In this document: positions 38,621-48,683 of the stretch, in pieces
Numbering within the stretch: position 1 is the stretch's first letter
Layout of the letters: the number at the start of each line of letters is the position of its first letter
Assembly (NCBI GenBank): GCA_030148725.1
Contig: JASBSU010000029.1
Location: 18,656-82,655 of the forward strand
Source of the DNA: Hyphomicrobium sp.
GTDB taxonomy: Bacteria > Pseudomonadota > Alphaproteobacteria > Rhizobiales > Hyphomicrobiaceae
Reading direction: 5' to 3'
DNA length: 64,000 bases
The notes under the pieces: model-generated
The model's database searches: none
What the model saw: only the letters and a program-made list of their open reading frames with translations
Told to the model about the DNA's origin: nothing
Translations under genes and position numbers: made by a program

Positions 38621-39718
38621 ATGGCGGAAGTACGGGAGCGCTTTGTCACTCGCTTGTTCGGAGCGTTCGACAAGGCTTGGACCAGCATTTGCTGGCCGCT
38701 CATTGGGTTCCTGAACTTCATCTTCCGGCCCGATCCCCAGACCGGAGACGTCGCGGTCTGGCGGGTTTTCGTCTGGCTGGCGGCCAACACGGCCGTTCTC
38801 TACTTCGCCGTAACCGGACTACAGACGCAGCCCCTGTTCTGGTGGCTGGCCGGCTTCCTCATCGCCCACATCCTCGTCATCGCCTCCAGCCTGCGCATCA
38901 TGTACGAGGAAAAGCGCGTGATGGAGGGTTCGCTCGCCGCCGACAAAATGACGTTCTCGGCGCTCGATGCGGTCAACAACGTCCCGATCCTCGCCTCCTC
39001 GACGGTCTTCTACATCCTCGGCCTCGCGGCCATGATCCAGACGGTGGAGCACACCGGCCTCGCTCAGATCCTCCGTCATCGCCCGTCGCTCAACCACGAA
39101 TATGGCGAGTATCTCGCCTGCGTCCTCAACGAGATCCCGATCGTCAATACGCTGTTGAATGCGTGGGCGAACGTCGTGAAGTATTCGGACAATCTCAGCG
39201 CCCAGATCGTCTACAACGGTGTGACCGGCAATGCGGTGCGCGTCGCCATCGTTGTCACCCTTTCGATCATCGTCGTGCGCGCCCTCCTGCTGCGTCTCCA
39301 GCAGTGGAGCCATCAGGTTTCGATGGCCCATGCGCTGGAGAACGGGACGGTCAGCCCCGATGCGGTGAAGAAACGCCTCGTGCGCGTACCGACGACGCTC
39401 AACAGCCGCCTGATGCGATCCGCCCTGACGCATCCCGATTCCGCCGTGCGCCGTCGTGCGCTCGCTGCCATGGCGCGCCTCGAAGTGCCGAACTTCGCGC
39501 GCGAGTTCCTCGAAAGCCTCGGCCAGCACATCGAGCGGGACCTCGGCCTCGCACATATCCGCGAGACGCTGGCGTCGATGAATGCCTCGGCGCGCGAGAG
39601 CATGGCCGGCGAGCTCACGAGCGTCATCGAAAAACAGATGATGACCATCAAGGACGCGATCGATATGCAGACCAAGCAGCGGCTAGATGAGCTGCGCTCA
39701 ATGCTGAAGCGGGCCTGA
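38621..39718 (+). CDS. Polytopic membrane protein of unknown function with helical C-terminus
   Basis: A 365-residue protein. Hydrophobic segments lie at about 22-38, 45-66, 71-92, 115-137 and 202-227. The C-terminal 130 residues are charged and helical, with a run (PDSAVRRRALAAMARLEVP) like a HEAT-type repeat and a final amphipathic, possibly coiled-coil helix. A GGGACGGGG ribosome-binding stretch precedes the Met at 38621. The stop is four bases before the next open frame, suggesting co-transcription with the MFS transporter. I do not recognise the family. Confidence 0.78.
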   Translation: MAEVRERFVTRLFGAFDKAWTSICWPLIGFLNFIFRPDPQTGDVAVWRVFVWLAANTAVLYFAVTGLQTQPLFWWLAGFLIAHILVIASSLRIMYEEKRVMEGSLAADKMTFSALDAVNNVPILASSTVFYILGLAAMIQTVEHTGLAQILRHRPSLNHEYGEYLACVLNEIPIVNTLLNAWANVVKYSDNLSAQIVYNGVTGNAVRVAIVVTLSIIVVRALLLRLQQWSHQVSMAHALENGTVSPDAVKKRLVRVPTTLNSRLMRSALTHPDSAVRRRALAAMARLEVPNFAREFLESLGQHIERDLGLAHIRETLASMNASARESMAGELTSVIEKQMMTIKDAIDMQTKQRLDELRSMLKRA

Positions 39719-39748
39719 CGCGTGTCTCATGAGGGGGAAGCGGGCGAA

Positions 39749-41089
39749 ATGAAAGATCAGGCGCCCGTGACGGCCGACAAAGCGACGGAACCCCCGCCCG
39801 AAACGTCGCTCGCCGACACCACACGCCGCCTCAAGGCGATCTTCGTCGGCTCGGCCGGCAATCTCGTCGAATGGTTTGACTTCTACGCTTATTCAGCCTT
39901 CGCGCTATACTTCGCGAGATCATTCTTCCCGACCGAAAGCCCAACGGCGCAGCTGCTCAACGCCGCCGCCATTTTCGCTGTCGGATTTCTGATGCGTCCG
40001 TTCGGTGGCTGGATGTTTGGTCATATCGCCGACCGTCACGGGCGCCGCCTCTCGCTCACCATCTCGGTGCTGATGATGTGTTTCGGCTCGCTCATCATCG
40101 CGCTGACGCCGACTTACGCGACCATCGGACTCGCCGCCCCATTCGTGCTGCTGTTTGCGCGTCTCATTCAGGGTCTCAGCCTCGGCGGCGAGTACGGAAC
40201 GAGCGCCACATATCTATCTGAGGTCGCTCATCCCGATCACCGCGGTTTCTATTCGAGCTTCCAGTACGTGACCCTGATCGGTGGCCAGCTGCTTGCGATG
40301 CTGACGCTGCTGTCGCTGCAGCTGGTGTTCCTCACGTCCGAGCAGCTCGAAGCCTGGGGCTGGCGCATTCCGTTCTTCATCGGCGCCGGTCTCGCGGTCG
40401 TCATTTATTTCATGCGCCGCGACATGCATGAAAGCGAAGCGTTCGTGGAGGCGCGAGCGCTCGGCGTGCGCGAGAGCCCTCTCAGGGGCCTCATGAAGCA
40501 CCCGCGAGAGGTCGCGATCGTGATCGGGCTGACGCTCGGCGGCACCGTCGCGTTCTACACGTACACGACCTACATGCAGAAGTTCCTCGTCAACTCCGTC
40601 GGGCTGACGAAGGAAACGTCCACCATCGTCGCCGCCTCGACGCTGTTCCTCTACATGCTGCTGCAGCCCGTGGTGGGCGCCATCTCGGACATCGTCGGCC
40701 GGCGCCCCGTGTTGCTGACGTTCGGCATCCTTGGCACGCTGATGACCGTGCCCATCCTGACCACGCTGCAGAACACCGACAGCGCGTGGGTCGCATTCGC
40801 GCTCATCATGTGCGCGCTGGTGATCGTGTCCGGATACACCGCGATCAATGCGGTCGTGAAGGCCGAGCTCTTTCCTACGGGAGTCCGCGCGATGGGCGTC
40901 GGCTTCCCATATGCGATCACCGTCGCGCTGTTCGGCGGCACCGCCGAATACGTCGCGCTCTACCTCAAGTCGATCGGCTACGAGCACGCGTTCTATTGGT
41001 ACGTGACGGGCTGCATCGCGGTCTCGCTCATCGTCTACGCCTTCATGCGAGACACGCGAAATGAGTCAGCCATGCACCGTCACGTCTAA
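39749..41089 (+). CDS. MFS transporter, metabolite:H+ symporter type (KgtP/ShiA-like)
   Basis: A 12-helix major facilitator of about 446 residues. The MHS-family start AGNLVEWFDFYAYSAFALYF, the MRPFGGWMFGHIADRHGRR loop 2-3 motif, and RLIQGLSLGGEYGTSATYLSE mark transporters of 2-oxoglutarate, shikimate, proline/betaine or dicarboxylates. The true substrate is unknown. The frame opens with a GTG at 39722, and either that or the ATG at 39749 may start it; the latter is chosen because homology begins later. Probably co-transcribed with the membrane protein upstream. Confidence 0.9.
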   Translation: MKDQAPVTADKATEPPPETSLADTTRRLKAIFVGSAGNLVEWFDFYAYSAFALYFARSFFPTESPTAQLLNAAAIFAVGFLMRPFGGWMFGHIADRHGRRLSLTISVLMMCFGSLIIALTPTYATIGLAAPFVLLFARLIQGLSLGGEYGTSATYLSEVAHPDHRGFYSSFQYVTLIGGQLLAMLTLLSLQLVFLTSEQLEAWGWRIPFFIGAGLAVVIYFMRRDMHESEAFVEARALGVRESPLRGLMKHPREVAIVIGLTLGGTVAFYTYTTYMQKFLVNSVGLTKETSTIVAASTLFLYMLLQPVVGAISDIVGRRPVLLTFGILGTLMTVPILTTLQNTDSAWVAFALIMCALVIVSGYTAINAVVKAELFPTGVRAMGVGFPYAITVALFGGTAEYVALYLKSIGYEHAFYWYVTGCIAVSLIVYAFMRDTRNESAMHRHV

Positions 41090-41184
41090 CAGCGAGCTGC
41101 TCGCACACACGGCGATGCGGCCGGCGTTTCTTCGCCTCAATTGTTGGACATGCCTGACGCTCCACCTCAGGGAGCCCAGCCGCG

Positions 41185-41943
41185 ATGACCCGCACCTCGC
41201 TCGACCGCACGCTCCGCCGCGCTTATGTGGTGCTCGGCTTCATTCTCGCGATTTCGATTGCCGCCAAGCTGGCGCCGCGCGTGCCCGGGCTCGACGGCAC
41301 GCCTTTGGCGAGGATCGCCACCGACGTCTACGACTATCTCAAGGACATGTCCCTGGTGCTGGTGACGGTCGTTGCGGCCTACCTCGCCAACGTCTTCCAG
41401 AAGCGGTCGAAATTCATCGAGCGGCTTGAAGAGGAATGGCGCGGCATCGTGCGCACCAAGTCGGCGCTCTATCAGTTCTGCGAACTGCCGAACCCCGCTG
41501 CTGATGATTACCTCTCGGCCTTCTGCCGGATCAGCGAAACCATTGACAACATGCGGGTCGTCTACGCGAACGTCGGCGAGACTGACCAGCTCATCGGCCT
41601 TTATCCCTACGCGCCTTTGCACGACATGCGCCGTGCCCTCCAGTCGATCGACCCGCGCAAGCGCTCCGACGTGACCCTCGAGCAGCGCAAGCTCGTCCGC
41701 GACGCCGTCCTGCAGGCCTTCTACGCGCTGCGTGAGAGCTTCCTGGTTGAGCTGGACATTGCCGAGCCGGACCACCCTATCGTTCCGGCAGCGGCGCGAC
41801 GCCGCAAGCAGCCCGGAGCGACACGGTCCGCCAAGCGGTTGAAAGACCAGCAGATCGCCGCATATAGGGAGCACGCCGCCCCCGGTCGCGCCGACATCGA
41901 CGCCTTGCTGGATCGTCTCCGGACGCAGGAGGAAGCGGCCTAG
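41185..41943 (+). CDS. Membrane protein of unknown function
   Basis: A 252-residue product with two N-terminal hydrophobic segments (about 12-28 and 52-70), then a soluble helical domain with FIERLEEEWRGIVRTKSALYQFC and a basic, Lys/Arg/Ala-rich C-terminal region. The layout, two helices followed by a charged cytoplasmic domain, resembles small sensory or scaffold proteins, but no family is recognised. It stands between the MFS transporter and typA, 95 bp from each. Confidence 0.75.
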   Translation: MTRTSLDRTLRRAYVVLGFILAISIAAKLAPRVPGLDGTPLARIATDVYDYLKDMSLVLVTVVAAYLANVFQKRSKFIERLEEEWRGIVRTKSALYQFCELPNPAADDYLSAFCRISETIDNMRVVYANVGETDQLIGLYPYAPLHDMRRALQSIDPRKRSDVTLEQRKLVRDAVLQAFYALRESFLVELDIAEPDHPIVPAAARRRKQPGATRSAKRLKDQQIAAYREHAAPGRADIDALLDRLRTQEEAA

Positions 41944-42038
41944 TTGCCTGCCCGAAAGGCAGGATTTTCGCGGCCCCTATCGGTTTTCAAGCCGATATGG
42001 TAGGTCCCCGCATCCTTTTGCAGCGCACAAAGCTCCTG

Positions 42039-43865
42039 ATGAACCTCAGAAACATCGCCATTATTGCACACGTCGACCACGGTAAGACCACCCTCGTCGA
42101 CGAGTTGCTCAAGCAGTCCGGCTCCTTCCGCGAGAACCAGAAAGTCGCGGAACGCGCGATGGATTCCAACGACTTGGAGCGCGAGCGCGGTATCACCATT
42201 CTCGCCAAATGCACGTCCGTCGTCTGGAAGGACACGCGCATCAACATCATTGATACGCCTGGCCACGCCGACTTCGGCGGCGAGGTCGAGCGCATTCTGA
42301 ACATGGTCGATGGCGTGGTCGTCCTCGTCGACGCCTCCGAGGGCCCGCTCCCTCAGACCAAGTTCGTGGTTTCCAAGGCGCTGAAGCGCGGCATCCGCCC
42401 GATCGTCGCGATCAACAAGATCGACCGTCCGGACGAGCGCCACCAGGACGTGCTGAACGAGATTTTCGACCTCTTCGCCAACCTCGACGCCACCGACGAG
42501 CAACTCGACTTCCCCGTCCTGTACGGGTCCGGCCGCAATGGCTGGATGGCACTCGATCCCGCCGGGCCGCAGGTGGACCTCGCGCCGATGTTCGACCTCA
42601 TCGTGCGGCACGTGCCGCCGCCGGCCGTCGAGCCGGGTCCCGCCCGCATCCTCGCGACGACGCTCGAAGCCGACAGCTTTCTGGGCCGCATTCTGACGGG
42701 TCGTATCTCGTCGGGCACCGTGCGCCCCAACCAGCAGCTCAAGGCCCTGACGCGTGACGGCAAGCTGATCGAAAACTTCCGCGTTTCCAAGGTTCTGGCC
42801 TTCCGCGGCCTGGAGCGCGTGCCGGTCGAAGAGGCTGGCGCCGGTGAGATCGTTGCGCTCGCGGGCATGAGCGAGGCAACCGTCTCCGATACACTCTGCG
42901 ACCCCTCGGTCGAGACGCCGATCGAAGCGCCGCCGGTCGACCCGCCGACCCTGTCGATGACCTTCCGCATCAACGACGGCCCATTCGCCGGCCAGGAAGG
43001 CGACAAGGTCCAGAGCCGCGTCATCCGCGACCGGCTCATGAAGGAAGCCGAGCGCAACATCGCGATCAAGGTCACGGATTCCAAGGAAAGCGGCGAAGCA
43101 TTCGATGTCGCCGGTCGCGGCGAGTTGCAGCTGGCGATCCTGCTCGAGAACATGCGCCGCGAAGGCTTCGAGCTGACGGTGTCGCGCCCGAAGGTGGTCT
43201 ACATCACCGACGAGTCCGGCCAGCGGCTTGAGCCGATCGAAGAGGTCATCATCGACGTCGATGACGGCCACACCGGCATCGTCGTGCAGAAGCTCTCGGA
43301 ACGTAAGGGCGCGCTTCTCGAGATGCGTCCCTCCGGCGGTGGACGCACGCGTCTCGTGTTCAACGTCCCGACCCGCTCCCTGCTCGGCTATCAGTCGGAG
43401 CTTTTGTCCGACACGCGCGGCACTGCCGTGATGAACAAGCTGTTCCACGCCTACGAGCCCTACAAGGGCGAAATCGCCGGCCGCCACACCGGCGTGCTGA
43501 TTTCAAATTCTGACGGCGAAGCAGCGGCCTACGCGATCTTCAACTTGCAGGATCGCGGACCGTTCTTCATCGGTGCGCAGACGCGCGTCTACGTCGGAAT
43601 GATCGTCGGCGAGCACACGCGCGACAACGATCTCGAAGTCAACGTCGTGAAGGGCAAGAAGCTCACCAACGTCCGCGCCTCCGGCAAGGACGACGCTGTC
43701 CTGCTGACGACGCCGATCAAGCTCACGCTCGAAAAAGCCATGAGCTACATCACCGATGACGAGCTTGTGGAGGTGACTCCCGAATCGATTCGCCTGCGCA
43801 AGCGCTGGCTCGATCCCAACGAGCGCAAGAAGAACGAGCGCGCGCGCGATCGTGATGTTGCCTAG
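42039..43865 (+). CDS. typA: Ribosome-associated translational GTPase BipA/TypA
   Basis: TypA is an EF-G-like GTPase that binds 70S ribosomes and helps assembly and stress or cold adaptation. The 608-residue product has [10 protein letters not shown] (10-19), the switch [28 protein letters not shown], then domains II, III, V and the TypA-specific C-terminal domain ([14 protein letters not shown] and [12 protein letters not shown]). The start at 42039 ([11 protein letters not shown]) is used; the frame is open to 41997. Confidence 0.96.
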   Translation: MNLRNIAIIAHVDHGKTTLVDELLKQSGSFRENQKVAERAMDSNDLERERGITILAKCTSVVWKDTRINIIDTPGHADFGGEVERILNMVDGVVVLVDASEGPLPQTKFVVSKALKRGIRPIVAINKIDRPDERHQDVLNEIFDLFANLDATDEQLDFPVLYGSGRNGWMALDPAGPQVDLAPMFDLIVRHVPPPAVEPGPARILATTLEADSFLGRILTGRISSGTVRPNQQLKALTRDGKLIENFRVSKVLAFRGLERVPVEEAGAGEIVALAGMSEATVSDTLCDPSVETPIEAPPVDPPTLSMTFRINDGPFAGQEGDKVQSRVIRDRLMKEAERNIAIKVTDSKESGEAFDVAGRGELQLAILLENMRREGFELTVSRPKVVYITDESGQRLEPIEEVIIDVDDGHTGIVVQKLSERKGALLEMRPSGGGRTRLVFNVPTRSLLGYQSELLSDTRGTAVMNKLFHAYEPYKGEIAGRHTGVLISNSDGEAAAYAIFNLQDRGPFFIGAQTRVYVGMIVGEHTRDNDLEVNVVKGKKLTNVRASGKDDAVLLTTPIKLTLEKAMSYITDDELVEVTPESIRLRKRWLDPNERKKNERARDRDVA

Positions 43866-43945
43866 TCGGAGGTGATGTTGCCACGCAACACGCACGTGTT
43901 ATAGCGTTGCGGGCAAGTGTGGCATACTTTCGAGGAGGATATTCC

Positions 43946-44203
43946 ATGAAGAAGTTCGCAATCGCGGCCGTCGCCATCGCTCTTTTCAGCGCTCCGTCGT
44001 TCGCCGACTCTAAGCCTGCTGAAGACGAGGCCGGCAAGATCAAGCAGACGCTCACCGACTGGGGCTGCACCGGCGGCACCTTCGAAAAGGAAACCGAGGC
44101 TTCGAGCTACTTCGAGGCTGACGACGTCAAGTGCAAGGATGGCAACCAGTACGACGTGAAGCTCGACGGCAGCTTCAAGGTGATCTCGATCACGCGTGAC
44201 TGA
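43946..44203 (+). CDS. Small exported PepSY-like protein
   Basis: An 85-residue product with a signal peptide (MKKFAIAAVAIALFS, cut near SFA/DSK) and a mature domain of about 65 residues with one Cys pair and the alternating pattern DDVKCKDGNQYDVKLDGSFKVIS, like a PepSY-type domain. A strong CGAGGAGGAT ribosome binding site precedes the ATG at 43946, and a strong terminator follows the stop, so it is a single-gene, well-expressed unit. PepSY domains usually inhibit or chaperone other periplasmic proteins; the target is unknown. Confidence 0.82.
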   Translation: MKKFAIAAVAIALFSAPSFADSKPAEDEAGKIKQTLTDWGCTGGTFEKETEASSYFEADDVKCKDGNQYDVKLDGSFKVISITRD

Positions 44204-44230
44204 TCCGCGGGTCGATATCTGAAAGTTATC

Positions 44231-44270
44231 CGCGCCGGCCGATGGACTATCGGCCGGCGCGATTGTTTTC
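44231..44270 (+). terminator. Intrinsic terminator after the PepSY-like gene
   Basis: A perfect 13-bp stem CGCGCCGGCCGAT / ATCGGCCGGCGCG (44231-44243 and 44249-44261) with a GGACT loop, followed by TTGTTTTC. It lies 27 bp after the stop codon at 44203. Confidence 0.88.
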
Positions 44271-44317
44271 TGGTCGGCGACTTGATTCTAAAGTCGCGGT
44301 GACGCGAGCGAGGTGAC

Positions 44318-45664
44318 GTGTCGGGTGGCAAGCTAACCGAGTTGCGGCGGCACGGTGAGACGCCGGTCGTGTGGCCCGCCGGCGTCACGCCGCCACAGGA
44401 GTTCGAGCGCGCGGTCGATTTCGCACGCAACGACGACGGCCACCTGTTTGTCACCGGCCGTGCCGGCACCGGCAAGTCGACGCTGCTGCGCACCCTGCGC
44501 GATCACATCACCGACGAGGCCGTCGTCCTGGCACCGACCGGTCTTGCCGCGGTGAACGTCGGCGGCCAGACGATCCATTCGTTTTTCGGCTTTCCGCCGC
44601 GCCTCGTGCGGTCCGAAGACATTAAACGCAGCCGCAACGGCCGCGTCATGCGCAAACTGAAGCTGATCATCATCGACGAGGTGTCGATGGTGCGCTCCGA
44701 TCTCATGTGGGCCATCGACCAGTCGCTGCGCGTCAACCGCGGCCGTCCGCGCGAAGCTTTCGGCGGCGTCCGCCTGATGCTGTTCGGCGACTTGCATCAG
44801 CTGCCCCCCGTCATCCAGGGGGATGTCGCGCAGCACCTCGAAAGCGAACACGGGGGGCCGTTCTTCTTTCACGTGTCGGCGCTGCAGGAGGGTGCCGGCG
44901 TCTCGCTGCTGGAGCTCGACAAGGTCTTCCGCCAGAGCGACGAGACCTTCCTGCACGTGCTCAACAGCATCCGCGACGGCGAGGTGACCGAAGAGGATCT
45001 GCAGGTGCTGAACGAGCGTACGCATCCGATAAGAACGCTTGGCGAGGGGGATCCGTACGTGATCCTCACGCCGACGAATGCCGCTGCGCAGCGCATCAAC
45101 ATGGCTTTCCTCGACGCGCTACGCACGACGGAGCGGACCTATGAGGCCGGCATCACCGGCGAATACTCGGACGCCTCACACCCCACCGATGCCAGCCTGC
45201 TGCTAAAGGAAGGCGCCAAGGTCATTCTTCTGCGCAACGACCCCGACAAGCGCTGGGTGAACGGCACCATCGCGCGGATTGCCCGGCTGGACGAGAAGCG
45301 CGTCTGGATCGAGTTGGACGGCAAAACGCACGAAATCGAGCCGGTCTCATGGGAGGCCCGCCGCTATGCGTTCGACCAGACGGCCGAGAAGATCGTCGAG
45401 AACGTCACCGGCACATTCCGCCAGTTTCCAGTCCGCCTGGCCTGGGCACTGACAATTCACAAGTCGCAGGGTTTGACCCTCGACAAGGTCTACATCGACT
45501 TGGGACGCGGCACCTTCGCGCATGGCCAGGCCTACGTGGCGCTGTCACGCTGTCGATCGCTGGAGGGGCTGGCCCTGGCGCGACCGCTTCGGCCTGCCGA
45601 TATCATCTTCGACCGTTCGGTTATGGGCTACCGCGACAGATTCACGCCCTTGGGCTTGCGGTAG
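44318..45664 (+). CDS. PIF1/RecD-like DNA helicase (AAA ATPase)
   Basis: A 448-residue SF1B helicase core. Walker A GRAGTGKST (47-55), the APTGLAAVNVGGQTIHSFF motif Ia, Walker B IIDEVSM (118-124), GDLHQLPPV (motif III), LDKVFRQ, and the final ALTIHKSQGLTL...AYVALSRCRS motifs V/VI are in the Pif1/Dda order. Such enzymes unwind 5'-tailed duplexes, G-quadruplexes or stalled forks. GTG start at 44318 follows GCGAGGTGAC. A terminator separates it from the upstream gene. Confidence 0.93.
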   Translation: MSGGKLTELRRHGETPVVWPAGVTPPQEFERAVDFARNDDGHLFVTGRAGTGKSTLLRTLRDHITDEAVVLAPTGLAAVNVGGQTIHSFFGFPPRLVRSEDIKRSRNGRVMRKLKLIIIDEVSMVRSDLMWAIDQSLRVNRGRPREAFGGVRLMLFGDLHQLPPVIQGDVAQHLESEHGGPFFFHVSALQEGAGVSLLELDKVFRQSDETFLHVLNSIRDGEVTEEDLQVLNERTHPIRTLGEGDPYVILTPTNAAAQRINMAFLDALRTTERTYEAGITGEYSDASHPTDASLLLKEGAKVILLRNDPDKRWVNGTIARIARLDEKRVWIELDGKTHEIEPVSWEARRYAFDQTAEKIVENVTGTFRQFPVRLAWALTIHKSQGLTLDKVYIDLGRGTFAHGQAYVALSRCRSLEGLALARPLRPADIIFDRSVMGYRDRFTPLGLR

Positions 45665-45740
45665 CTCAAGCGCCGAACCGTCCCGCGGCGTTAGCGTTAT
45701 GCTCCGTCGGCTGCCTTTGGTGCGCCGCAAAAGATTTATG

Positions 45741-45750
45741 TTGCACTGCA
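45741..45750. promoter_or_regulatory. Possible PhaR operator upstream of the phasin gene
   Basis: TTGCACTGCA lies about 115 bp before the phasin start. PhaR repressors of PHB granule genes bind TGC-rich inverted sequences of this kind in Paracoccus. No phaR is in the window, so this is only a motif match. Confidence 0.25.
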
Positions 45751-45865
45751 CAAAAAACCCTGTAGATTGAAACTTAGCGAGACATTGCGGTTAACGCAGC
45801 TCGCGCCCCGGTTTCAGAGCCGCCCATTTGGCGGCCGCATTGCCATAAGTGGAATGGAGAGAAGA

Positions 45866-46318
45866 ATGAACGATTTCACCCGCCAGGCCCAAGACATGTT
45901 CGCTGCCGCCAAGGAAGCGCGTATCCCCGAGAACGTCCAGGCGTTCGCCGAGGAGAGCGTGGCCAAGACGCGCGATGCCTACGCCAAGATGAACGCCGCC
46001 ACGCATGACAGCGTGAAGGCCGTCGAGGAAATCGTCCTCGCAGCCCAGGCCGGCGCCAAGTCTTTCGGCGAGAAGTTCCTGCACACCGCCTCCGTTAACG
46101 CCGAAGCTGCTTTCGACGCCGCCGAGGCCATTGCGAAGGCCAAGACGCTTCCGGAGGTTGCCCGCCTGCAGGCCGACTTCTTCAAGCAGCAGATGGCTGC
46201 CGCCAGCTCGCAGACCAAGGAGTTCTTCGAGCTGTCGAGCAAGATCAGCCGCCAGACGCTCGAGAGCCTCAACTCGGCCGCGACCAAGACCTTCGACCAG
46301 ATGAAGAAGGTCGGCTAA
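45866..46318 (+). CDS. Phasin family protein
   Basis: Phasins coat polyhydroxyalkanoate granules. The 150-residue product is almost all amphipathic helix, rich in Ala, Lys, Glu and Phe, with the Phasin_2 pattern (AYAKMNAATHDSVKAVEEIV, LQADFFKQQMAAASSQTKEFFELS). The Met at 45866 is chosen because GGAGAGAAGA precedes it; the open frame begins at 45767. A single-gene unit: long upstream region with its own promoter, and a strong intrinsic terminator behind. No PHA synthase gene is in the window. Confidence 0.92.
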   Translation: MNDFTRQAQDMFAAAKEARIPENVQAFAEESVAKTRDAYAKMNAATHDSVKAVEEIVLAAQAGAKSFGEKFLHTASVNAEAAFDAAEAIAKAKTLPEVARLQADFFKQQMAAASSQTKEFFELSSKISRQTLESLNSAATKTFDQMKKVG

Positions 46319-46346
46319 TCGCCCGACGCGACCCGCCTTTGAATTG

Positions 46347-46374
46347 GGGCCATGGATCCGTCCATGGCCCTTTT
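46347..46374 (+). terminator. Intrinsic terminator after the phasin gene
   Basis: A perfect 10-bp stem GGGCCATGGA / TCCATGGCCC with a TCCG loop, directly followed by TTTT, 28 bp past the phasin stop. Classical Rho-independent form. Confidence 0.9.
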
Positions 46375-46459
46375 CGCATCCGGCGCGTCCAACTTTCAGC
46401 AAACTGCTGGGCGAGCTTCGGACGTAGCTGAATGGCGTGTTCCGATGTAAAGTCTCAGA

Positions 46460-46969
46460 ATGCTTGGTGAAAGTTCACAATACGAGATTAGGCCCGGCGA
46501 GCCTTCCGACGCCCCTGCGCTGAGCGAAGTGTTCGCGGCCAGTTGGACCGGCGCCTACCGAGGCATCATTCCCCATCTGCACCTCGACCGCATGATCCGA
46601 CGCCGCTCATCGGACTGGTGGAGCGCGACCTTGCGGTCGGGCAGCGACATTCTCGTTCTGCAGGTGAGCGACGCAGTCGTAGGCTATGCAACACTCGGTC
46701 CTGCCCGCGGCCGTTCCCGCTACGAGGGCGAGATCTACGAGATCTATATTTCTCCCGATTACCAGGGCCTGGGCTTCGGCGAGTGCCTGTTCGAAGGGTG
46801 TCGGAACCACCTCGACGGCCGCCAGTTGAACGGCCTGCTGGTTTGGGCGCTGGCCGACAATACCATCGCGTCGGATTTTTATTGGCGCCGCGGCGGTCGG
46901 CCCGTCGGCGCGACCATCGAAGCCTTTGGCGCGGCACAATTGAAGAAAGTCGCATTCGCCTGGGACTGA
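46460..46969 (+). CDS. GNAT family N-acetyltransferase
   Basis: A 169-residue GNAT enzyme. The fold starts with IRPGEPSDAPALSEVFAASW, and the acetyl-CoA pyrophosphate loop is YISPDYQGLGFGE (96-108), matching the Q-x-x-G-x-G/A signature. The later stretch LLVWALADNTIASDFYWRRGG is the usual C-terminal part. The acceptor substrate cannot be told. It stands alone between the phasin terminator and dapB; the 200 bp downstream show no gene. Confidence 0.88.
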   Translation: MLGESSQYEIRPGEPSDAPALSEVFAASWTGAYRGIIPHLHLDRMIRRRSSDWWSATLRSGSDILVLQVSDAVVGYATLGPARGRSRYEGEIYEIYISPDYQGLGFGECLFEGCRNHLDGRQLNGLLVWALADNTIASDFYWRRGGRPVGATIEAFGAAQLKKVAFAWD

Positions 46970-47172
46970 TCTCATCTCCATCAGATGAAATAACCGAAAC
47001 GCTCGACGTTGAACTTCTCCCATCCAATGACCGCTTATCGTAAGGGCCGTTACCAGGCGCCCCGCGGCTTGCCTGGCCCGCGTAAAGGCGCCGCTGAGAG
47101 GGTCGCTTTCCTCAAGGCCGCGACTGCTGCTATACCGCGCCGCATTCCTTCGCTGGACCTTGAGGTTGCCGA

Positions 47173-47967
47173 ATGAAAGTCGCCGTGATGGGCGTTGGGG
47201 GGCGCATGGGCCAGGAGCTTCTCCGGGCAGCCCACGCCGCCGGTTGCACCATCGTCGGTGCCGTGGAACGCCAGGGGTCGCCTCTCATCGGGACCGACGC
47301 GGGCGAGGTCGCCGGCATCAAGGCTCTCGGCATCCCGGTGACGTCAGATGCGCTCGACGTCATCTCGCGCTGCGATGGCATCCTCGACTTCACGTCCCCC
47401 AAAGCCACAGTCGAATTCGCCGGGCTCGCTGCCAACGCGCGCGCCGTTCACGTTATCGGCACCACCGGCCTTTCCGCTGAGGATGAAGCCCATATCGCTG
47501 CCGCAGCCCGCCACGCGCCCATCATCAAGGCCGGCAACATGAGCCTCGGCGTGAACCTCCTCGTCGCCCTGACGCGCCGCGTTGCCGAGGCGCTGGACGA
47601 GGATTACGACATCGAGATCGTCGAGATGCACCACCGCGATAAGGTCGACGCGCCCTCCGGCACCGCGCTGATGCTGGGCGCTGCTGCGGCCGAGGGTCGC
47701 GGAATCGATCTGGAGCCCCACGCCGTCAGGGCCCGCGATGGTCATACCGGGCCTCGCAATCGCGGCGACATAGGCTTTGCAACATTGCGCGGCGGCAGCG
47801 TCGTCGGCGACCACCGGGTCATCCTGGCTGGCCCCGGCGAGCGCATCGAGCTGGCCCACATAGCGGGCGACCGATCGATTTTCGCACGCGGAGCCGTGAA
47901 GGCTCTGCTCTGGGGCAAGGGCAAAGCCCCTGGCCTCTACTCGATGTCTGACGTGTTGGGTCTTTAA
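47173..47967 (+). CDS. dapB: 4-hydroxy-tetrahydrodipicolinate reductase
   Basis: DapB reduces the product of DapA in lysine/diaminopimelate synthesis. The 264-residue product has the nucleotide motif GVGGRMGQ (7-14), [10 protein letters not shown] and the substrate-binding [13 protein letters not shown] (153-165). gpmA starts three bases after its stop, so the two form an operon. dapF (56407-57273) and asd (50681-51709) act in the same pathway. Confidence 0.96.
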   Translation: MKVAVMGVGGRMGQELLRAAHAAGCTIVGAVERQGSPLIGTDAGEVAGIKALGIPVTSDALDVISRCDGILDFTSPKATVEFAGLAANARAVHVIGTTGLSAEDEAHIAAAARHAPIIKAGNMSLGVNLLVALTRRVAEALDEDYDIEIVEMHHRDKVDAPSGTALMLGAAAAEGRGIDLEPHAVRARDGHTGPRNRGDIGFATLRGGSVVGDHRVILAGPGERIELAHIAGDRSIFARGAVKALLWGKGKAPGLYSMSDVLGL

Positions 47968-47970
47968 GAC

Positions 47971-48660
47971 GTGGAAGCTCGCCCCATCGCACCTGCCGCT
48001 CAAGCCAATAGAACGCTCGTGCTCATCCGCCACGGAGAGAGCGAGTGGAACCGCCGCAACCTGTTCACCGGCTGGTGCAATCCCGACCTGACGGAGAAGG
48101 GTCTCATCGAGGCGATGGTTGCCGCCCGCATGCTGCGATCGAGCGGCATCCGCTTCGATGTCGCCTACACCAGCAAGCTGAAGCGCGCGCAGCGCACGCT
48201 CGACATCATCCTGTCTGAGCTCGGCGAGAAGAATATGCCGATCCATTTCGAGGAAGCTTTGAACGAGCGCCATTACGGCGACTTGTGCGGTCTCAACAAG
48301 GACGAGGCGAAGGAGCGCTGGGGCGAGGAGCAGGTTCGCATCTGGCGCCGCAGCTACGACATCCCTCCGCCCGGCGGCGAAAGCCTCAGGGACACCGAGG
48401 ATCGGGTGATGCCGTATTATCGCTCGCACATCTGGCCCGATCTTGAGGCCGGCAAATCGGTGCTGGTGGTCGCGCACGGCAACTCGCTGCGTGCCCTTAT
48501 CATGAACCTCGAGAACCTCACCGGCGAGGAGATCCTCAGCCGCGAACTCGCGACGGGCGCGCCGATCGTCTACAGCCTCGGCAGCGATGGCGTGCCTCTG
48601 GAGCGCACTGATCTGCTGCCGTCCCGCAGCGTCAACGCTCCGCCCGAAGACATGGTCTGA
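47971..48660 (+). CDS. gpmA: 2,3-bisphosphoglycerate-dependent phosphoglycerate mutase
   Basis: GpmA interconverts 3- and 2-phosphoglycerate. The phosphohistidine motif [10 protein letters not shown] has H21, and [13 protein letters not shown], the catalytic glutamate in [11 protein letters not shown] and the second histidine in [11 protein letters not shown] are all in place. At 229 residues it has a short extra N-terminus of about 12 residues and a slightly shorter C-terminus than E. coli GpmA. It begins with GTG (47971), three bases after dapB. Confidence 0.94.
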   Translation: MEARPIAPAAQANRTLVLIRHGESEWNRRNLFTGWCNPDLTEKGLIEAMVAARMLRSSGIRFDVAYTSKLKRAQRTLDIILSELGEKNMPIHFEEALNERHYGDLCGLNKDEAKERWGEEQVRIWRRSYDIPPPGGESLRDTEDRVMPYYRSHIWPDLEAGKSVLVVAHGNSLRALIMNLENLTGEEILSRELATGAPIVYSLGSDGVPLERTDLLPSRSVNAPPEDMV

Positions 48661-48683
48661 CGTAACTGCGAGGGGGGGCGAGC

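Noticed and set aside
44867-44875. TTTCACGTG inside the helicase gene, possible further parS
   Set aside because: The sequence continues TCGG and not AAAC, so the palindrome is absent.
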